The notes below the pieces were generated by a model. The model did not search any database. It had not been told where the DNA came from and saw nothing but the letters and a program-made list of their open reading frames with translations. From positions 744,001 to 808,000 of the forward strand of contig NZ_JAKFFT010000004.1 in assembly GCF_021502655.1 (NCBI RefSeq): a stretch of DNA of 64,000 nt, given 5' to 3'. The stretch's first letter is position 1, and the number at the start of each line of letters is the position of its first letter. Both the position numbers and the translations under genes were made by a program. Shown here in pieces: positions 34,027 to 42,679 of this stretch. The stretch is from Dyadobacter sp. CY347 (GTDB taxonomy: Bacteria; Bacteroidota; Bacteroidia; Cytophagales; Spirosomataceae).

Positions 34027-34047
34027 AATGTGCCAAAGGCACTACCT
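34027..34047 (-). repeat. inverted, diverged REP-like hairpin with compensated stem
   Basis: On the minus strand this reads GGTA then GTGCC-TTT-GGCAC (stem arms 34030-34034 and 34038-34042). GTAG is kept at the 5' foot, but stem positions 2 and 3 differ from the array consensus GCCCC/GGGGC, and both changes are matched on the other arm. Confidence 0.65.
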
Positions 34048-34083
34048 ATTGCTACCTACCCCCGAGATGCTTTCTTGGCCTTC

Positions 34084-34103
34084 TTGCCCCGGCGGGGCTA
34101 CCT
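34084..34103 (-). repeat. inverted REP-like hairpin next to the RAYT gene
   Basis: On the minus strand this reads GGTAGCCCCGCCGGGGCAAG: the same GTAG foot and GCCCC/GGGGC stem as the array but with loop GCC and opposite orientation. It lies about 110 bp before the transposase-like gene. Confidence 0.75.
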
Positions 34104-34213
34104 GTATATGCGTGATGATGCAGAGAAGTCGGAATATTTTTTTAGGAAACTTTGTGACCGAATTTTGGATGCTGCGTATTAAGAGTTTTATCACTATAAA
34201 AACTCAGTTTAAT

Positions 34214-34699
34214 ATGGCTAACACCTACACTTGTATTTATGTCCACTTTGTATTTGCCGTTAAATTCAGGGAAGCGCTGATTCGTCCGGAATGGAAGGAT
34301 GCGCTTCATAAATACATTACGGGAATTGTTCAGGGGAACGGACATAAAATGATGATTGTCAATTCCGTTGCTGATCACCTTCACATGCTCGTTGGCTTTA
34401 ACACACATCAATCCTTGTCTGAGCTCATGAGATTAGTGAAAGGCGACAGCTCAGAGTTTGTAAATAAAAATAGATTTACAGAAAAGAAATTTCGATGGCA
34501 GGAGGGTTATGGTGCCTTTTCAGTTGACTATCATAATTTTGACATTATCGTCCGATACATTTTGAATCAGGAAGCTCATCATAAGAAAAAGTCTCTTCGA
34601 GAGGAATATGTTGCTATACTAAGCCAGAATAAAATCGATTTTAAAGAGGAATATTTGTTTCTGGATATTAGTGGCAGTAATGATGAACTTATCCAATAA
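34214..34699 (+). CDS. Y1 (HUH) transposase-like protein, IS200/IS605 or RAYT type
   Basis: Single-strand DNA endonuclease of the Y1/HUH family, 161 residues from the ATG at 34214 (MANTYTCIYVHFVFAVKFRE). The metal-binding HxH is His55-Leu-His57 in ADHLHMLVG and the likely catalytic tyrosine is Tyr115 in VRYILNQEAHH; both are intact. Length and motifs fit an IS200-like TnpA or a REP-associated tyrosine transposase. I see no IS605-type TnpB and no second flanking copy, while REP-like hairpins with a GTAG foot crowd the upstream side, which favours RAYT. A longer in-frame reading through the REP array is rejected. Its stop overlaps the convergent haemoglobin gene by 11 bp. Confidence 0.85.
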   Translation: MANTYTCIYVHFVFAVKFREALIRPEWKDALHKYITGIVQGNGHKMMIVNSVADHLHMLVGFNTHQSLSELMRLVKGDSSEFVNKNRFTEKKFRWQEGYGAFSVDYHNFDIIVRYILNQEAHHKKKSLREEYVAILSQNKIDFKEEYLFLDISGSNDELIQ

Positions 34700-35162
34700 A
34701 CGGCCCACCCGGAACGCCCCAGCCCCATTTTGGCATGGGTTCGTCCGGGTTCATTGTCAGATCATCAACATTGGAATTGAGCACTGCGATGCGTGTGCCC
34801 CATTCAATGTAAGCGACGAAGGCTGAGCGGAATTCGGGGTCGTCGGGGAGGTTGATTTCGTCGGACGTTTCCAACAGCAATGCGACCCAGCGCTGTCTAT
34901 GGGCTTCGGTCAGGTGTTTGGATAAATGTTTCTGGATCATCTTGAAATGGCTCCCTTCCTGCGTGCTGTACATTTCCGGCCCGCCGAAAACCTCGGCAAG
35001 AAAATGCGCGACGTGTAACTGATGTTTGGGCGACATATGTTTGAAAACCGGTTCCAAAAGCGGATCCGACAAGACTTTCGTGTAAAAAAGAGTCGTTAGC
35101 TTTTCGAAAATGGGCATTCCACCTGCCCATTCATATAATGTTGGAATTACTTTTTGTTCCAT
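34689..35162 (-). CDS. truncated haemoglobin (group II-like)
   Basis: Haem protein of 157 residues with the short two-over-two globin fold, binding O2 or NO in the cytoplasm. The sequence TLYEWAGGMPIFEKLTTLFYTKV fits helices A-B, the proximal His is in a segment such as HFKMIQKHLSKHL, and the tail PKWGWGVPGG with its Trp pair is characteristic of this bacterial subgroup. A role in nitrosative stress or O2 supply is inferred from the family. The last 11 bp overlap the end of the convergent Y1 transposase-like gene, so mobile-element arrival may have occurred right at its 3' end without truncating it. Confidence 0.88.
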   Translation of the reverse strand: MEQKVIPTLYEWAGGMPIFEKLTTLFYTKVLSDPLLEPVFKHMSPKHQLHVAHFLAEVFGGPEMYSTQEGSHFKMIQKHLSKHLTEAHRQRWVALLLETSDEINLPDDPEFRSAFVAYIEWGTRIAVLNSNVDDLTMNPDEPMPKWGWGVPGGPFIG

Positions 35163-35193
35163 GGCCTTATCGTGCTTCGTTTTTCTTACCGTT

Positions 35194-37296
35194 TTAATAT
35201 TCCATTACAACACCATCAAACCCATCTAATTTGCTCATTTCCAGGTTGATGAATGCATTATCGTGTGTGAATTTAATCGGTTTTCCGCTGCTTAATGAGA
35301 AGATTCTGGCAGGTTTTTTCTCTGATTTGATCTTGAATTTCAAATTATAAACAGGCAATGGTTCAAAATAGGTGTTGCCGCTGAAACCTGTCAGATTGAC
35401 CAAATGCAGAATCAATCCCTCGCTTGTTGTCTTCTCTTTATTACTGACGTTGTTCTTCAAAAATTCCTTTAAAATAACTTCAACTCTTTGCGGCGCATTG
35501 GTTTGGATATCCTGACTGGCTTCCGGCAAAACATAGTTAATGGCGTCCAGAAGCAGATTTCTGTGCTCCTGGTAACCGTGCATATAATAGATCCGGCCGA
35601 GGTTTATCGGGAAAATGAGCGCTTTACTTTTTTCATGATTTTTGATTCCCAATGCATAATAACCCGTAGGCTCGTGGCCTCCGATGATCTCGGGCGGGCC
35701 GGGGCGGCCTTTAGACAGAACAGGAAGTAGTTTTTCGTCCGTGCCTGAAAGATCATAAAGCCCCAGGTTGAATTTCCAGAACAGCATTTTTTGTCCCGGA
35801 AAGCTTTTGAAAATGTTCGGGTTATCCGGCACGAGATAATTTCCGGCACCGTCGTTGTCCTTTTTCTCAATTTTCGCCCCAAACAATTCCTGCAAGGTTT
35901 CCGGGCTGTCGAACATGGTGCGGTTTGTGGCAATCAGGTTTGTGCCGCCTTTACTGGCCTCTTTCAGCACTTTTATAGCTTCCGGTTTCAGATAAGTAAT
36001 CTCCGGGAGAATAATGAGCTTATAACTCTTTACTTTTTCGGACAAATTTCCGATCTGACCGTCTTCGATAATGTCGAATGGAATGTGTGCCTCGCGGAGC
36101 ATGAGCTGGATGCCACGATATTCCTGCATAGGCTCGCCACTAGGCCAGGCTCCGGGCGCGATGACAGCTATTTTAGCCATTGATTTATATTTACCAAAAT
36201 ACGCCTCGTGCTTCTTATGGAAAGCGTAAACCTTCCTGATCACCTCATAATTCCGCTCGTCTTCATATCCCCGCATATCACCCATCATACTCAGATCAAG
36301 GCCCGAACCATTGGCGATGTTTTCGTAAAGACGGATCTGGACTTCCTGAGGCTCAACCGCATTGTAACGCGATTGAAAAGAAATCTGCTGAATGCTGGCA
36401 TTGCTGATAATGTGTTCCGGAAAGGAATTGACTGCATTGCTGACATTGTCGGAGGCCGTGTAAGGCCAGTAGGGCAGGGTGGTCATGCTCTGTGATTCGT
36501 GTCGGATAATGTCCACGAACTTGTCGGAATATGTGCAGATCGCGATTTGCTCATTTTTGGATTTAACCAGTTTGTGCAATTTTTCAGACCAGTTTTCAAC
36601 CGTATGTTTCTTGAATTCCAGATATTTTTGATAGAGGGTGTCAGCTTTATTTTCTTCGGTAGGAAGCACTTTTCCGTTGGAATATGTGGCAAAAGCCTTT
36701 TTGTCAAAATCATTCTGGTCGATGCCGTGGTATTTTCCTTCGTACGGGTTATTAACCTGGTAACCCGGCATATTCAGGAAAATCCCGTCGATCGGAAACA
36801 TATCGATCACTTCTTCAATGATCTTGAATGCTTTTTCCTGGACATATGGCGCATTGATGGAAACCACATACATATCGGTGTTAATGATCCGTTCGCCTTT
36901 TGGAGAAATGTAGCACCACTCGGGATGGGCTTTGTAAATGCTTTCGTGGACGCGGCTGAAATCGAAGCGGACGATGACCTTAATGTTATTCTGATGGCAT
37001 TTTCTTATCACATCACCCAGCACATTTTCCTTCATAAAAGGATTGGCGTAATGAAAATCAAGCTTGGTAGGATAGAACGCCATAATGCCTCCGGCGTTGA
37101 TCAGCAGTGTGTTGGCTGAATAAGTTATAAGATCAGCAACAATAGAATCGGCATTGATGGTCGCGGCCTCATAGGAAGGCAGGTTCATTTGGATTACCCG
37201 CAGGTTGTTCCTTTTCCACCAGAGATCTCTGTTATTTTGTGCGTAAAGGGTGGTGGTTAAAAAGAGGAGTATAATAAGTGCCGTTAATTTTTTCAT
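35194..37296 (-). CDS. secreted glycoside-hydrolase-like protein (GHL6 + beta-galactosidase trimerisation-like domains)
   Basis: Exported protein of 700 residues with a signal peptide (LTALIILLFLTTTLYAQ). The N-terminal TIM-barrel region (FYPTKLDFHYANPF, GDVIRKCHQNNIKVIVRFDFSRVH, HPEWCYISPKGERI) resembles the hypothetical glycosyl hydrolase 6 family. The middle region (IAVIAPGAWPSGEPMQEYRGIQLMLREA, YKLIILPEITYL) resembles the beta-galactosidase trimerisation/glutamine-amidotransferase-like fold, with a beta-sandwich at the end. Such proteins probably act on plant or microbial glycans, but the catalytic pair and substrate are not established. It stands 31 bp upstream of the haemoglobin start in the same direction, but functional coupling is doubtful. 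Confidence 0.75.
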   Translation of the reverse strand: MKKLTALIILLFLTTTLYAQNNRDLWWKRNNLRVIQMNLPSYEAATINADSIVADLITYSANTLLINAGGIMAFYPTKLDFHYANPFMKENVLGDVIRKCHQNNIKVIVRFDFSRVHESIYKAHPEWCYISPKGERIINTDMYVVSINAPYVQEKAFKIIEEVIDMFPIDGIFLNMPGYQVNNPYEGKYHGIDQNDFDKKAFATYSNGKVLPTEENKADTLYQKYLEFKKHTVENWSEKLHKLVKSKNEQIAICTYSDKFVDIIRHESQSMTTLPYWPYTASDNVSNAVNSFPEHIISNASIQQISFQSRYNAVEPQEVQIRLYENIANGSGLDLSMMGDMRGYEDERNYEVIRKVYAFHKKHEAYFGKYKSMAKIAVIAPGAWPSGEPMQEYRGIQLMLREAHIPFDIIEDGQIGNLSEKVKSYKLIILPEITYLKPEAIKVLKEASKGGTNLIATNRTMFDSPETLQELFGAKIEKKDNDGAGNYLVPDNPNIFKSFPGQKMLFWKFNLGLYDLSGTDEKLLPVLSKGRPGPPEIIGGHEPTGYYALGIKNHEKSKALIFPINLGRIYYMHGYQEHRNLLLDAINYVLPEASQDIQTNAPQRVEVILKEFLKNNVSNKEKTTSEGLILHLVNLTGFSGNTYFEPLPVYNLKFKIKSEKKPARIFSLSSGKPIKFTHDNAFINLEMSKLDGFDGVVMEY

Positions 37297-37445
37297 CAGG
37301 GAATCTTGTCGTTTTAAGGGAAAGCAATGATGTAATTATGATCTACTGAACGGATTTCTATCGTTTTGGAAATAAGCGACCGGCATTTGGCGCAGTTTTT
37401 ATATCTCTTGACATGTAAAATCTTTCTCATCAAAAGTTACCGGAA

Positions 37446-38579
37446 TTGGATAAGATCAAAGTTGGGGTGCTGCTCATGATTCTATTTGTGGCGGCGGGCC
37501 ATTGTGCTGAGGCACAGGAGGGCTGGTTTAAAAGATTTGTACAAAAAACCATTTCTGATACAACGGCCCCGGGCGAGTCCAGCTTCCGGATCTATCCTAC
37601 ATTAGGCTATTCCCCGGAGACTAGTTTCGAGTTTGGGTTGTCCTCTCTGCTGATTTTTCAGGCTAACAAGGACACCCTCAACCGGTTAAGCGAAGTGCAG
37701 GCGTTCACATTCCTGACATTGGAAGCGCAATACGGCATCTGGCTTGATAATGCGATCTATGGGGATAAGGACAAATGGTTTTTTTTAGGAAGGACGCGTT
37801 TCCAGCGCTTTCCGCTTCTTTATTACGGCATAGGGCCCGAAACCGTGGGCGAAGATCCTGCACTGATCGATGCCAATTATATTCTTTTCAAACAACGTGT
37901 ATTAAGAAAGATCAAGCCCAATTTTTTTGCCGGGCCGGAAATAGACTATCAGCAATTGTATAATACAAATTTCGAACAGCCTGATAACCACACCTATGAC
38001 AAGCCGTTAGGAAGCGACGGGACGCGAAATATCGGGTTAGGCGCTGCTTTGGTTTATGACAACCGGCATAATGTGCTCAATGTTCGCAAAGGATTTTTCG
38101 GCGAAATATCATTTTTGAAATACAGCCCGGGATTGGGAAGTAACCACAGTTTTCAGGGGGTAAACCTGGATGTCCGTTCATCGCATCCCGTGAGCGCGCG
38201 CAATGTGCTCGCGTGGCAAGTTTTGGGAAATTTTTATTCCGGTAATGTGCCTTTCAACCAGCTTGCACTGATGGGTGGGGAAATGATTATGCGGGGTTAC
38301 TACTATGGCCGTTATCGCGACAAAAATATGCTCGCCGGACAAGTGGAGCATCGCTGGCTGCCATTTGGGTTCAGTAAGCGCTTTGGGGCGGTGGCCTTTG
38401 CAGGAACTGCCGTTGTCGCTCCTAAGCTCAATGCATTCACATTTAAACACATACGAGCCTCGGGCGGCGTAGGGCTGCGTTATCTGCTATTTCCTAAAAA
38501 GGACATTTTCCTAAGGTTGGATGTAGGTTTTACCAAAGACGGCCCCGGGTTTTATCTCTTTACGGGAGAAGCATTTTAA
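37446..38579 (+). CDS. BamA/TamA-type (Omp85 surface antigen) outer-membrane barrel protein
   Basis: Predicted outer-membrane protein of 377 residues. A signal peptide (VLLMILFVAAGHCAEAQ) is followed by beta-strand-rich sequence resembling the Omp85/D15 barrel, with YSPETSFEFGLSSLL, YYGIGPETVGEDPALIDANYILFK, ALVYDNRHNVLNVRKGFFGEISF and GGVGLRYLLFPKKDIFLRLDVGF. No POTRA domains are present, so it is a barrel-only member as often seen in Bacteroidota. The start is TTG at 37446: the frame has no ATG or GTG between the upstream stop (37416) and this codon, and the TTG start gives the signal peptide. It stands alone. Cargo unknown. Confidence 0.82.
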   Translation: MDKIKVGVLLMILFVAAGHCAEAQEGWFKRFVQKTISDTTAPGESSFRIYPTLGYSPETSFEFGLSSLLIFQANKDTLNRLSEVQAFTFLTLEAQYGIWLDNAIYGDKDKWFFLGRTRFQRFPLLYYGIGPETVGEDPALIDANYILFKQRVLRKIKPNFFAGPEIDYQQLYNTNFEQPDNHTYDKPLGSDGTRNIGLGAALVYDNRHNVLNVRKGFFGEISFLKYSPGLGSNHSFQGVNLDVRSSHPVSARNVLAWQVLGNFYSGNVPFNQLALMGGEMIMRGYYYGRYRDKNMLAGQVEHRWLPFGFSKRFGAVAFAGTAVVAPKLNAFTFKHIRASGGVGLRYLLFPKKDIFLRLDVGFTKDGPGFYLFTGEAF

Positions 38580-38592
38580 TGTTATTTCAAAG

Positions 38593-39729
38593 TCAATCCC
38601 TGTGCTTGTAAGTAAAGGCCACAATGAACAAAAGCACGCCTACAAAGCCTAATGCAATGGATAGGGACGTAAATTCTGCGATAAAACCGATCAGTGCCGG
38701 GCCGGCCAGTTGTCCTGCATAGCCTAATGTTGTTACGGCAGGAAGCGAAACGGAAGGCGGCACGTTAGGAAAACGACCGGCGGCTGTAAAGAAAATAGGG
38801 ACAACATTGGCTGCACCCAAACCAACCAGAACGAAACCGATCAATGCCGCGGGTGCCCAGGGCACTGCTACTGCGAGCAGGAAGCCCGCTCCCCCCAGAA
38901 ATGTTCCATAAAACACAACCTTAGAAGGCCCAAGCTTGTGGATCAGGCCATCGCCGGTCAGGCGCATAACGGCCATGGCGACAGAAAACACCGCATAGCC
39001 AACGCCGGAAAGGGAAGGGTCGAAATCCCTGGAGAATTGCAAAAATACTGCGCTCCAATCCAGCAGTGAGCCTTCTGCCAGAAACAGAATAAAGCACATC
39101 AGTCCCAAAATAAGCACCGGGCCTTTTGGAAGAATGAATGTGGCGCTGTCGATCTTGGCTTCTTCGGAATGCGGGAGCAGCTTTTTGAACTGCGTGGCGG
39201 TAATGACAATGAGTAATGCGGATATACTAAGCGCCGCAACCGTAGGAGAGAGCCCGGCCTTGATCAGAAAACCCAAGCCAATCGATCCCAGCAAACCTCC
39301 GACGCTGAACATTCCGTGAAAGGACGACATAATGTGGCTTCCATGTTTTTCCTGAACCAAAACGGCCTGTGCGTTCATGGCCACGTCAACGGATCCAATG
39401 CCCGCCCCAAAGACAAATAATGCCGCTGCAAGTTGATAAGGCGTGTTTGCCATCAAAAGCAAGGGTAAAAATGCAGCAATAACAAATGCTGAAAGAAGCG
39501 AGATCTTCCTGCTGCCATATTTATTGATTAAAACACCCGTGATAGGCATTGTTAAAATCGCACCTGCTCCCAATGCTAAAAGCACGATGCCTAAATCGGC
39601 CTCACTGAGCCCTAATGCAAGTTTTGCAAATGGAACCATCGGCGCCCAGCTCGACAGCCCGATCCCGCAGACGAGGAAAATGAGTAATACGGCTCTTCTT
39701 GCAGCGCTGATTTTTGCTTTTTCTTGCAT
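38593..39729 (-). CDS. MFS transporter
   Basis: Inner-membrane major-facilitator protein of 378 residues with 12 hydrophobic segments. The loop 2-3 motif is partly visible (GVLINKYGSRKISLLSAF), and the start RRAVLLIFLVCGIGLSSWAPMVPFAK resembles the YbjJ-like/fucose-permease-like group. It stands alone between a convergent barrel-protein gene and the terminator of the GMC operon. I cannot assign a substrate; efflux and sugar uptake are both possible. Confidence 0.85.
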   Translation of the reverse strand: MQEKAKISAARRAVLLIFLVCGIGLSSWAPMVPFAKLALGLSEADLGIVLLALGAGAILTMPITGVLINKYGSRKISLLSAFVIAAFLPLLLMANTPYQLAAALFVFGAGIGSVDVAMNAQAVLVQEKHGSHIMSSFHGMFSVGGLLGSIGLGFLIKAGLSPTVAALSISALLIVITATQFKKLLPHSEEAKIDSATFILPKGPVLILGLMCFILFLAEGSLLDWSAVFLQFSRDFDPSLSGVGYAVFSVAMAVMRLTGDGLIHKLGPSKVVFYGTFLGGAGFLLAVAVPWAPAALIGFVLVGLGAANVVPIFFTAAGRFPNVPPSVSLPAVTTLGYAGQLAGPALIGFIAEFTSLSIALGFVGVLLFIVAFTYKHRD

Positions 39730-39842
39730 AAAACGGTTAATTCAAAGTATCAAAGTGCAATAATATGCAATGTTTGTGAAATTACTGATTTAAATATTGC
39801 AAAAAATTGCAAATTTTGTTTGCAAAGAGTGTGGGTTAAAAA

Positions 39843-39877
39843 AAAACTATCCGGCGTTGGTGAGCCCGGATAGTTTT
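39843..39877 (-). terminator. terminator of the GMC oxidoreductase operon
   Basis: On the minus strand the arms (complements of 39866-39877 and 39843-39854, AAAACTATCCGG on the plus strand) form a 12-bp stem with an 11-nt loop, followed by a long T-run (complement of the A-rich 39838-39846). It lies 22 bp beyond the GMC stop codon. Confidence 0.85.
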
Positions 39878-39899
39878 ATTATGCTAATGTGAGTTCTTG

Positions 39900-41630
39900 T
39901 CAGATATTTTTCTTTTTCGATTCTTTCACAGCAAAATCAACCGCGCGGGCTGTTAATGCCATGTAAGTCAATGACGGGTTCACGCAGGAAGCCGAAGTCA
40001 TCGCTGCGCCGTCTGTCACAAACACGTTTTTTACCGAATGCAACTGGTTGTTACCATTCAAAACGGAAGTTTTCGGATCACGGCCCATTCTGGCTGTTCC
40101 CATTTCGTGAATGGCCATTCCCAGGTAAGATCCGTTATCGTGCGTTTTTACATTTTTGAGGCCGGATTTTTCAAGCATTTCAGCGGCGTCGTTCATCATA
40201 TCCACGCGCATTTTCTTCTCATTTTCACGAAGTTCCGCGTCAAACACAACAGCCGGCATGCCGAATTTATCCTTCTTATCCTTGTTCAGGTACATGTAGT
40301 TTTCGTGGTAAGGCAATGTTTCACCAAAACCACCAAAGCCCATTGTCCAGTTGCCTGGAGTTGTCAATTCTTCTTTGAAATCAGCGCCAAAGGCCAGTTC
40401 AGCAATATTGCGCTGCCATCCCTGCCGGCCCCCGCCGCCCTGGTAACCAAACCCGCGCAGGTAATCACGCTTGTCGGAACCAATGTTGCGGTAACGTGGA
40501 ATATAAATGCCATTGGCACGGCGTCCGAAATAATATTTATCTAAATCACCTTCCCAAACCCCGCTGGCGCCGGTCCTGAAATGGTGGTCCATCAGGTTAC
40601 GGCCCAGTTCGCCGGAATCGTTGCCCATTCCATTCGGGAAACGGTCGGATGTAGAATTCAAAAGCAAAGCCGTGGATGCAAGCGCACTCGCACAAACAAA
40701 GATCAAGCCTGCAAAATATTCCTTTTCCTGTAATGTTACCGAATCCACCACACGAACGCCCGTTGCCTTACCAACGCCTCCCGCACCCGATTTTCCATCA
40801 TAAATGATTTCCCGGACAACCGAATCCGGACGCAAGGTAAGCAAGCCGGTTTTCACAGCTGGCGGAAGCGTACTTGATTGTGTACTGAAATAAGCACCGT
40901 AAGGGCAGCCCAATGAGCATTTATTCCGATACTGGCACGGAGAACGGCCCCCTTCAAGCTGGATTTTGGTAGGCTGTGAAAGGTTAGCGACGCGGCCAAT
41001 GGTCATGTTGCGGCCAGGAAATTGCTTTTCAAGTCTTTTTCTTACCTCTTTTTCAACGAAGTACATGTCCATAGGCGGAATGAAATCGCTGTCGGGGAGT
41101 TGAGGAAGCCCCAGTTTTTCGCCAGAAATCCCAACATGTTTCTCAACATAAGAATACCAGGGCGCAACGTCTTTATATCGGATGGGCCAGTCTACGGCCA
41201 CTCCGTCTTTTAAATTTGCTTCAAAATCAATGTCGCTTAACCTGTACGACTGCCTTCCCCACATGATCGATTTCCCGCCAACAATATTCGGACGGAACCA
41301 GTCGAACCTTTTTTTCTCTTCGTAAGGCGAGTCCATGTCATTCATCCAGTATTTTTCCGTCATTTCATTATACGGATAATCTCGGGAGAGGAATGGGTGC
41401 GTTTCTTTCTGTTTTACAGTTAGCCGGCCGTTGTATTGCGTTTCCCAGGGTGCTTTCAGGGCGTTTTCGTAGCCTGTAACGTGTTCCAGGTTTTTGCCTT
41501 TTTCGAGCATTAGCACTTTCAGTCCTTTTTCTGTCAGCTCCTTTGCTGCCCAGCCACCGGATACGCCGGAACCGATCACGATTGCGTCGTAGGTAACTTC
41601 TTTTACTGCGTCAATATTTAAATTCGCCAT
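39900..41630 (-). CDS. GMC-family FAD oxidoreductase (sugar dehydrogenase large subunit)
   Basis: FAD-dependent dehydrogenase of 576 residues. The Rossmann motif is VIGSGVSGGWAAKEL (GxGxxG at residues 20-25), and the C-terminal catalytic region shows HEMGTARMG and CVNPSLTYMALTARA, holding the His/Asn pair of GMC enzymes. A CRYRNKC-like stretch (CQYRNKCSLGCPYGAYF) is typical of gluconate-2-dehydrogenase-like and glucoside-3-dehydrogenase large subunits. The ATG at 41630 is chosen because a longer frame would overlap the upstream small-subunit gene. It follows that gene by 43 bp; the pair forms one enzyme. Oxidation of sugars at C3 is an inference from the pairing. Confidence 0.9.
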   Translation of the reverse strand: MANLNIDAVKEVTYDAIVIGSGVSGGWAAKELTEKGLKVLMLEKGKNLEHVTGYENALKAPWETQYNGRLTVKQKETHPFLSRDYPYNEMTEKYWMNDMDSPYEEKKRFDWFRPNIVGGKSIMWGRQSYRLSDIDFEANLKDGVAVDWPIRYKDVAPWYSYVEKHVGISGEKLGLPQLPDSDFIPPMDMYFVEKEVRKRLEKQFPGRNMTIGRVANLSQPTKIQLEGGRSPCQYRNKCSLGCPYGAYFSTQSSTLPPAVKTGLLTLRPDSVVREIIYDGKSGAGGVGKATGVRVVDSVTLQEKEYFAGLIFVCASALASTALLLNSTSDRFPNGMGNDSGELGRNLMDHHFRTGASGVWEGDLDKYYFGRRANGIYIPRYRNIGSDKRDYLRGFGYQGGGGRQGWQRNIAELAFGADFKEELTTPGNWTMGFGGFGETLPYHENYMYLNKDKKDKFGMPAVVFDAELRENEKKMRVDMMNDAAEMLEKSGLKNVKTHDNGSYLGMAIHEMGTARMGRDPKTSVLNGNNQLHSVKNVFVTDGAAMTSASCVNPSLTYMALTARAVDFAVKESKKKNI

Positions 41631-41673
41631 TATAAGGATAGTATTTATGATTTGGTCAGGGATAGTCGTCTGT

Positions 41674-42204
41674 TTAAAGCGCCCAGCTTTTCTGGCCTTT
41701 TGGCATCGGCCAGCTGCCGTCAAACCGCCCTGGAATCGGCAAGTAATCCAATGCTTGCGTTGCGCCGATTTCGGAAGTAAAATAGCCGGTGACCGTCAAG
41801 CCTTTCATTTGCAGGAAAAATGGCTTATCCGAAACCGTTGTGCGTTTGATAATGTCGGTTTTCTGCGTCGCATCCAGGGCTGAAAACCCTTTGCTGTACA
41901 CTTCTTTGCTTTGCGCATCTATTTTATCCAGTCCTGAATAGAATTTCTTCTGATCCGCCATTTCGTAGCAGTCGCGCATGATCCGGGTGATAAACTTGTC
42001 TGCGCCCGCAGCCTTAGCCCCCGGCGTTCCGGTGGCCGGGATGATGGTATCTGCCACGTCGGCCAAAAGTGCTTCCTGTTCGGCGGATATATCAAGTGAA
42101 GGGCCAAAGTTCAGTTTTTCACCCATAATGCCTGCCATTAATGGGGCGGAGAGTGTGCCTCCAAGCAGGAAGGTTATTTTTTGAACAGCTTCTCTACGGT
42201 TCAT
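41674..42204 (-). CDS. gluconate 2-dehydrogenase subunit 3-family small subunit
   Basis: Accessory subunit of 176 residues that accompanies membrane-associated GMC dehydrogenases and helps export or electron transfer. The N-terminus MNRREAVQKITFLLGGTLSAPLMAG is a Tat-like signal with RR, and the body (LLADVADTIIPATGTPGAKAAG, ALDYLPIPGRFDGSWPMPKGQK) matches PF13618. It is the first gene of a two-gene operon with the GMC large subunit. A Tat signal on the small subunit implies hitch-hiker export of the FAD protein to the periplasm. Confidence 0.9.
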   Translation of the reverse strand: MNRREAVQKITFLLGGTLSAPLMAGIMGEKLNFGPSLDISAEQEALLADVADTIIPATGTPGAKAAGADKFITRIMRDCYEMADQKKFYSGLDKIDAQSKEVYSKGFSALDATQKTDIIKRTTVSDKPFFLQMKGLTVTGYFTSEIGATQALDYLPIPGRFDGSWPMPKGQKSWAL

Positions 42205-42471
42205 TAGTCAAGGATTTAAGTCGGGAATAGAATTAATTAAAATTAACCTTTAAATATAACAACCTGTCCAGAATTTTTGCCATTCTGGCCTGTAATTTTC
42301 CGTAAATTCACTCAGGTCCACCGATTAATCATCGCATTTGTCTTGGTGGCCTCGAACATGCCATATTGGATTCATATTCTAAACCAAGGCTTAGGCATTC
42401 GTCAGATCTCTTCGATCTGGCGGATAAGTTTGAAGGTTAAGTAATAGAGGAACGTTGAGTAAATAATGCAG

Positions 42472-42506
42472 ATAACTTTCCTGATTTTCAGGAAAGTTAT
42501 TTTTTT
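42472..42506 (+). terminator. orphan plus-strand intrinsic terminator
   Basis: A perfect 13-bp stem (42472-42484 with 42488-42500, arm ATAACTTTCCTGA) with a 3-nt loop is followed by a T-run to 42506. No plus-strand gene lies upstream; both neighbouring genes are on the minus strand. The reverse complement lacks a T-tail. Confidence 0.7.
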
Positions 42507-42648
42507 CAAAATGATTCAGGCAGGCCTTACGGCGTATTCAATATAAAAGTATTTTCAAACCTAGCTAAATAATCGAAAGAGACAGATGCCTTAACCCCGC
42601 ATCTTTTTAAGAGGTGACGTAAAAGTCATAACAGTGTGTGTAAGCGAA

Positions 42649-42679
42649 AATGGCAGGGATTTTCCCCGCCATTTTTTTT
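42649..42679. terminator. hairpin terminator downstream of the DUF1080 gene
   Basis: Arms 42649-42659 and 42663-42673 pair at 10 of 11 positions. Eight T follow on the plus strand; on the minus strand the exit is TTTTCG. It is 36 bp past the DUF1080 stop codon, so it probably ends that transcript, though the longer T-run favours plus-strand termination. Confidence 0.6.

Larger units (their letters stand above)
33623..34213. other. 591-bp non-coding region: REP array and RAYT leader
   Basis: No gene is supported here. From 33623 to 33730 I see nothing. From 33732 to 34024 there is a tandem array of GTAG-headed hairpins, followed by two hairpins of the same kind on the opposite strand at 34027-34047 and 34084-34103. 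From 34104 to 34213 is an A/T-rich leader before the Y1 transposase-like gene. Open frames on the minus strand through the array are caused by the repeats. Confidence 0.75.

Noticed and set aside
33914-34213. N-terminal extension of the Y1 transposase-like frame back to 33914
   Set aside because: The extension translates the REP array; the ATG at 34214 gives the normal family N-terminus.
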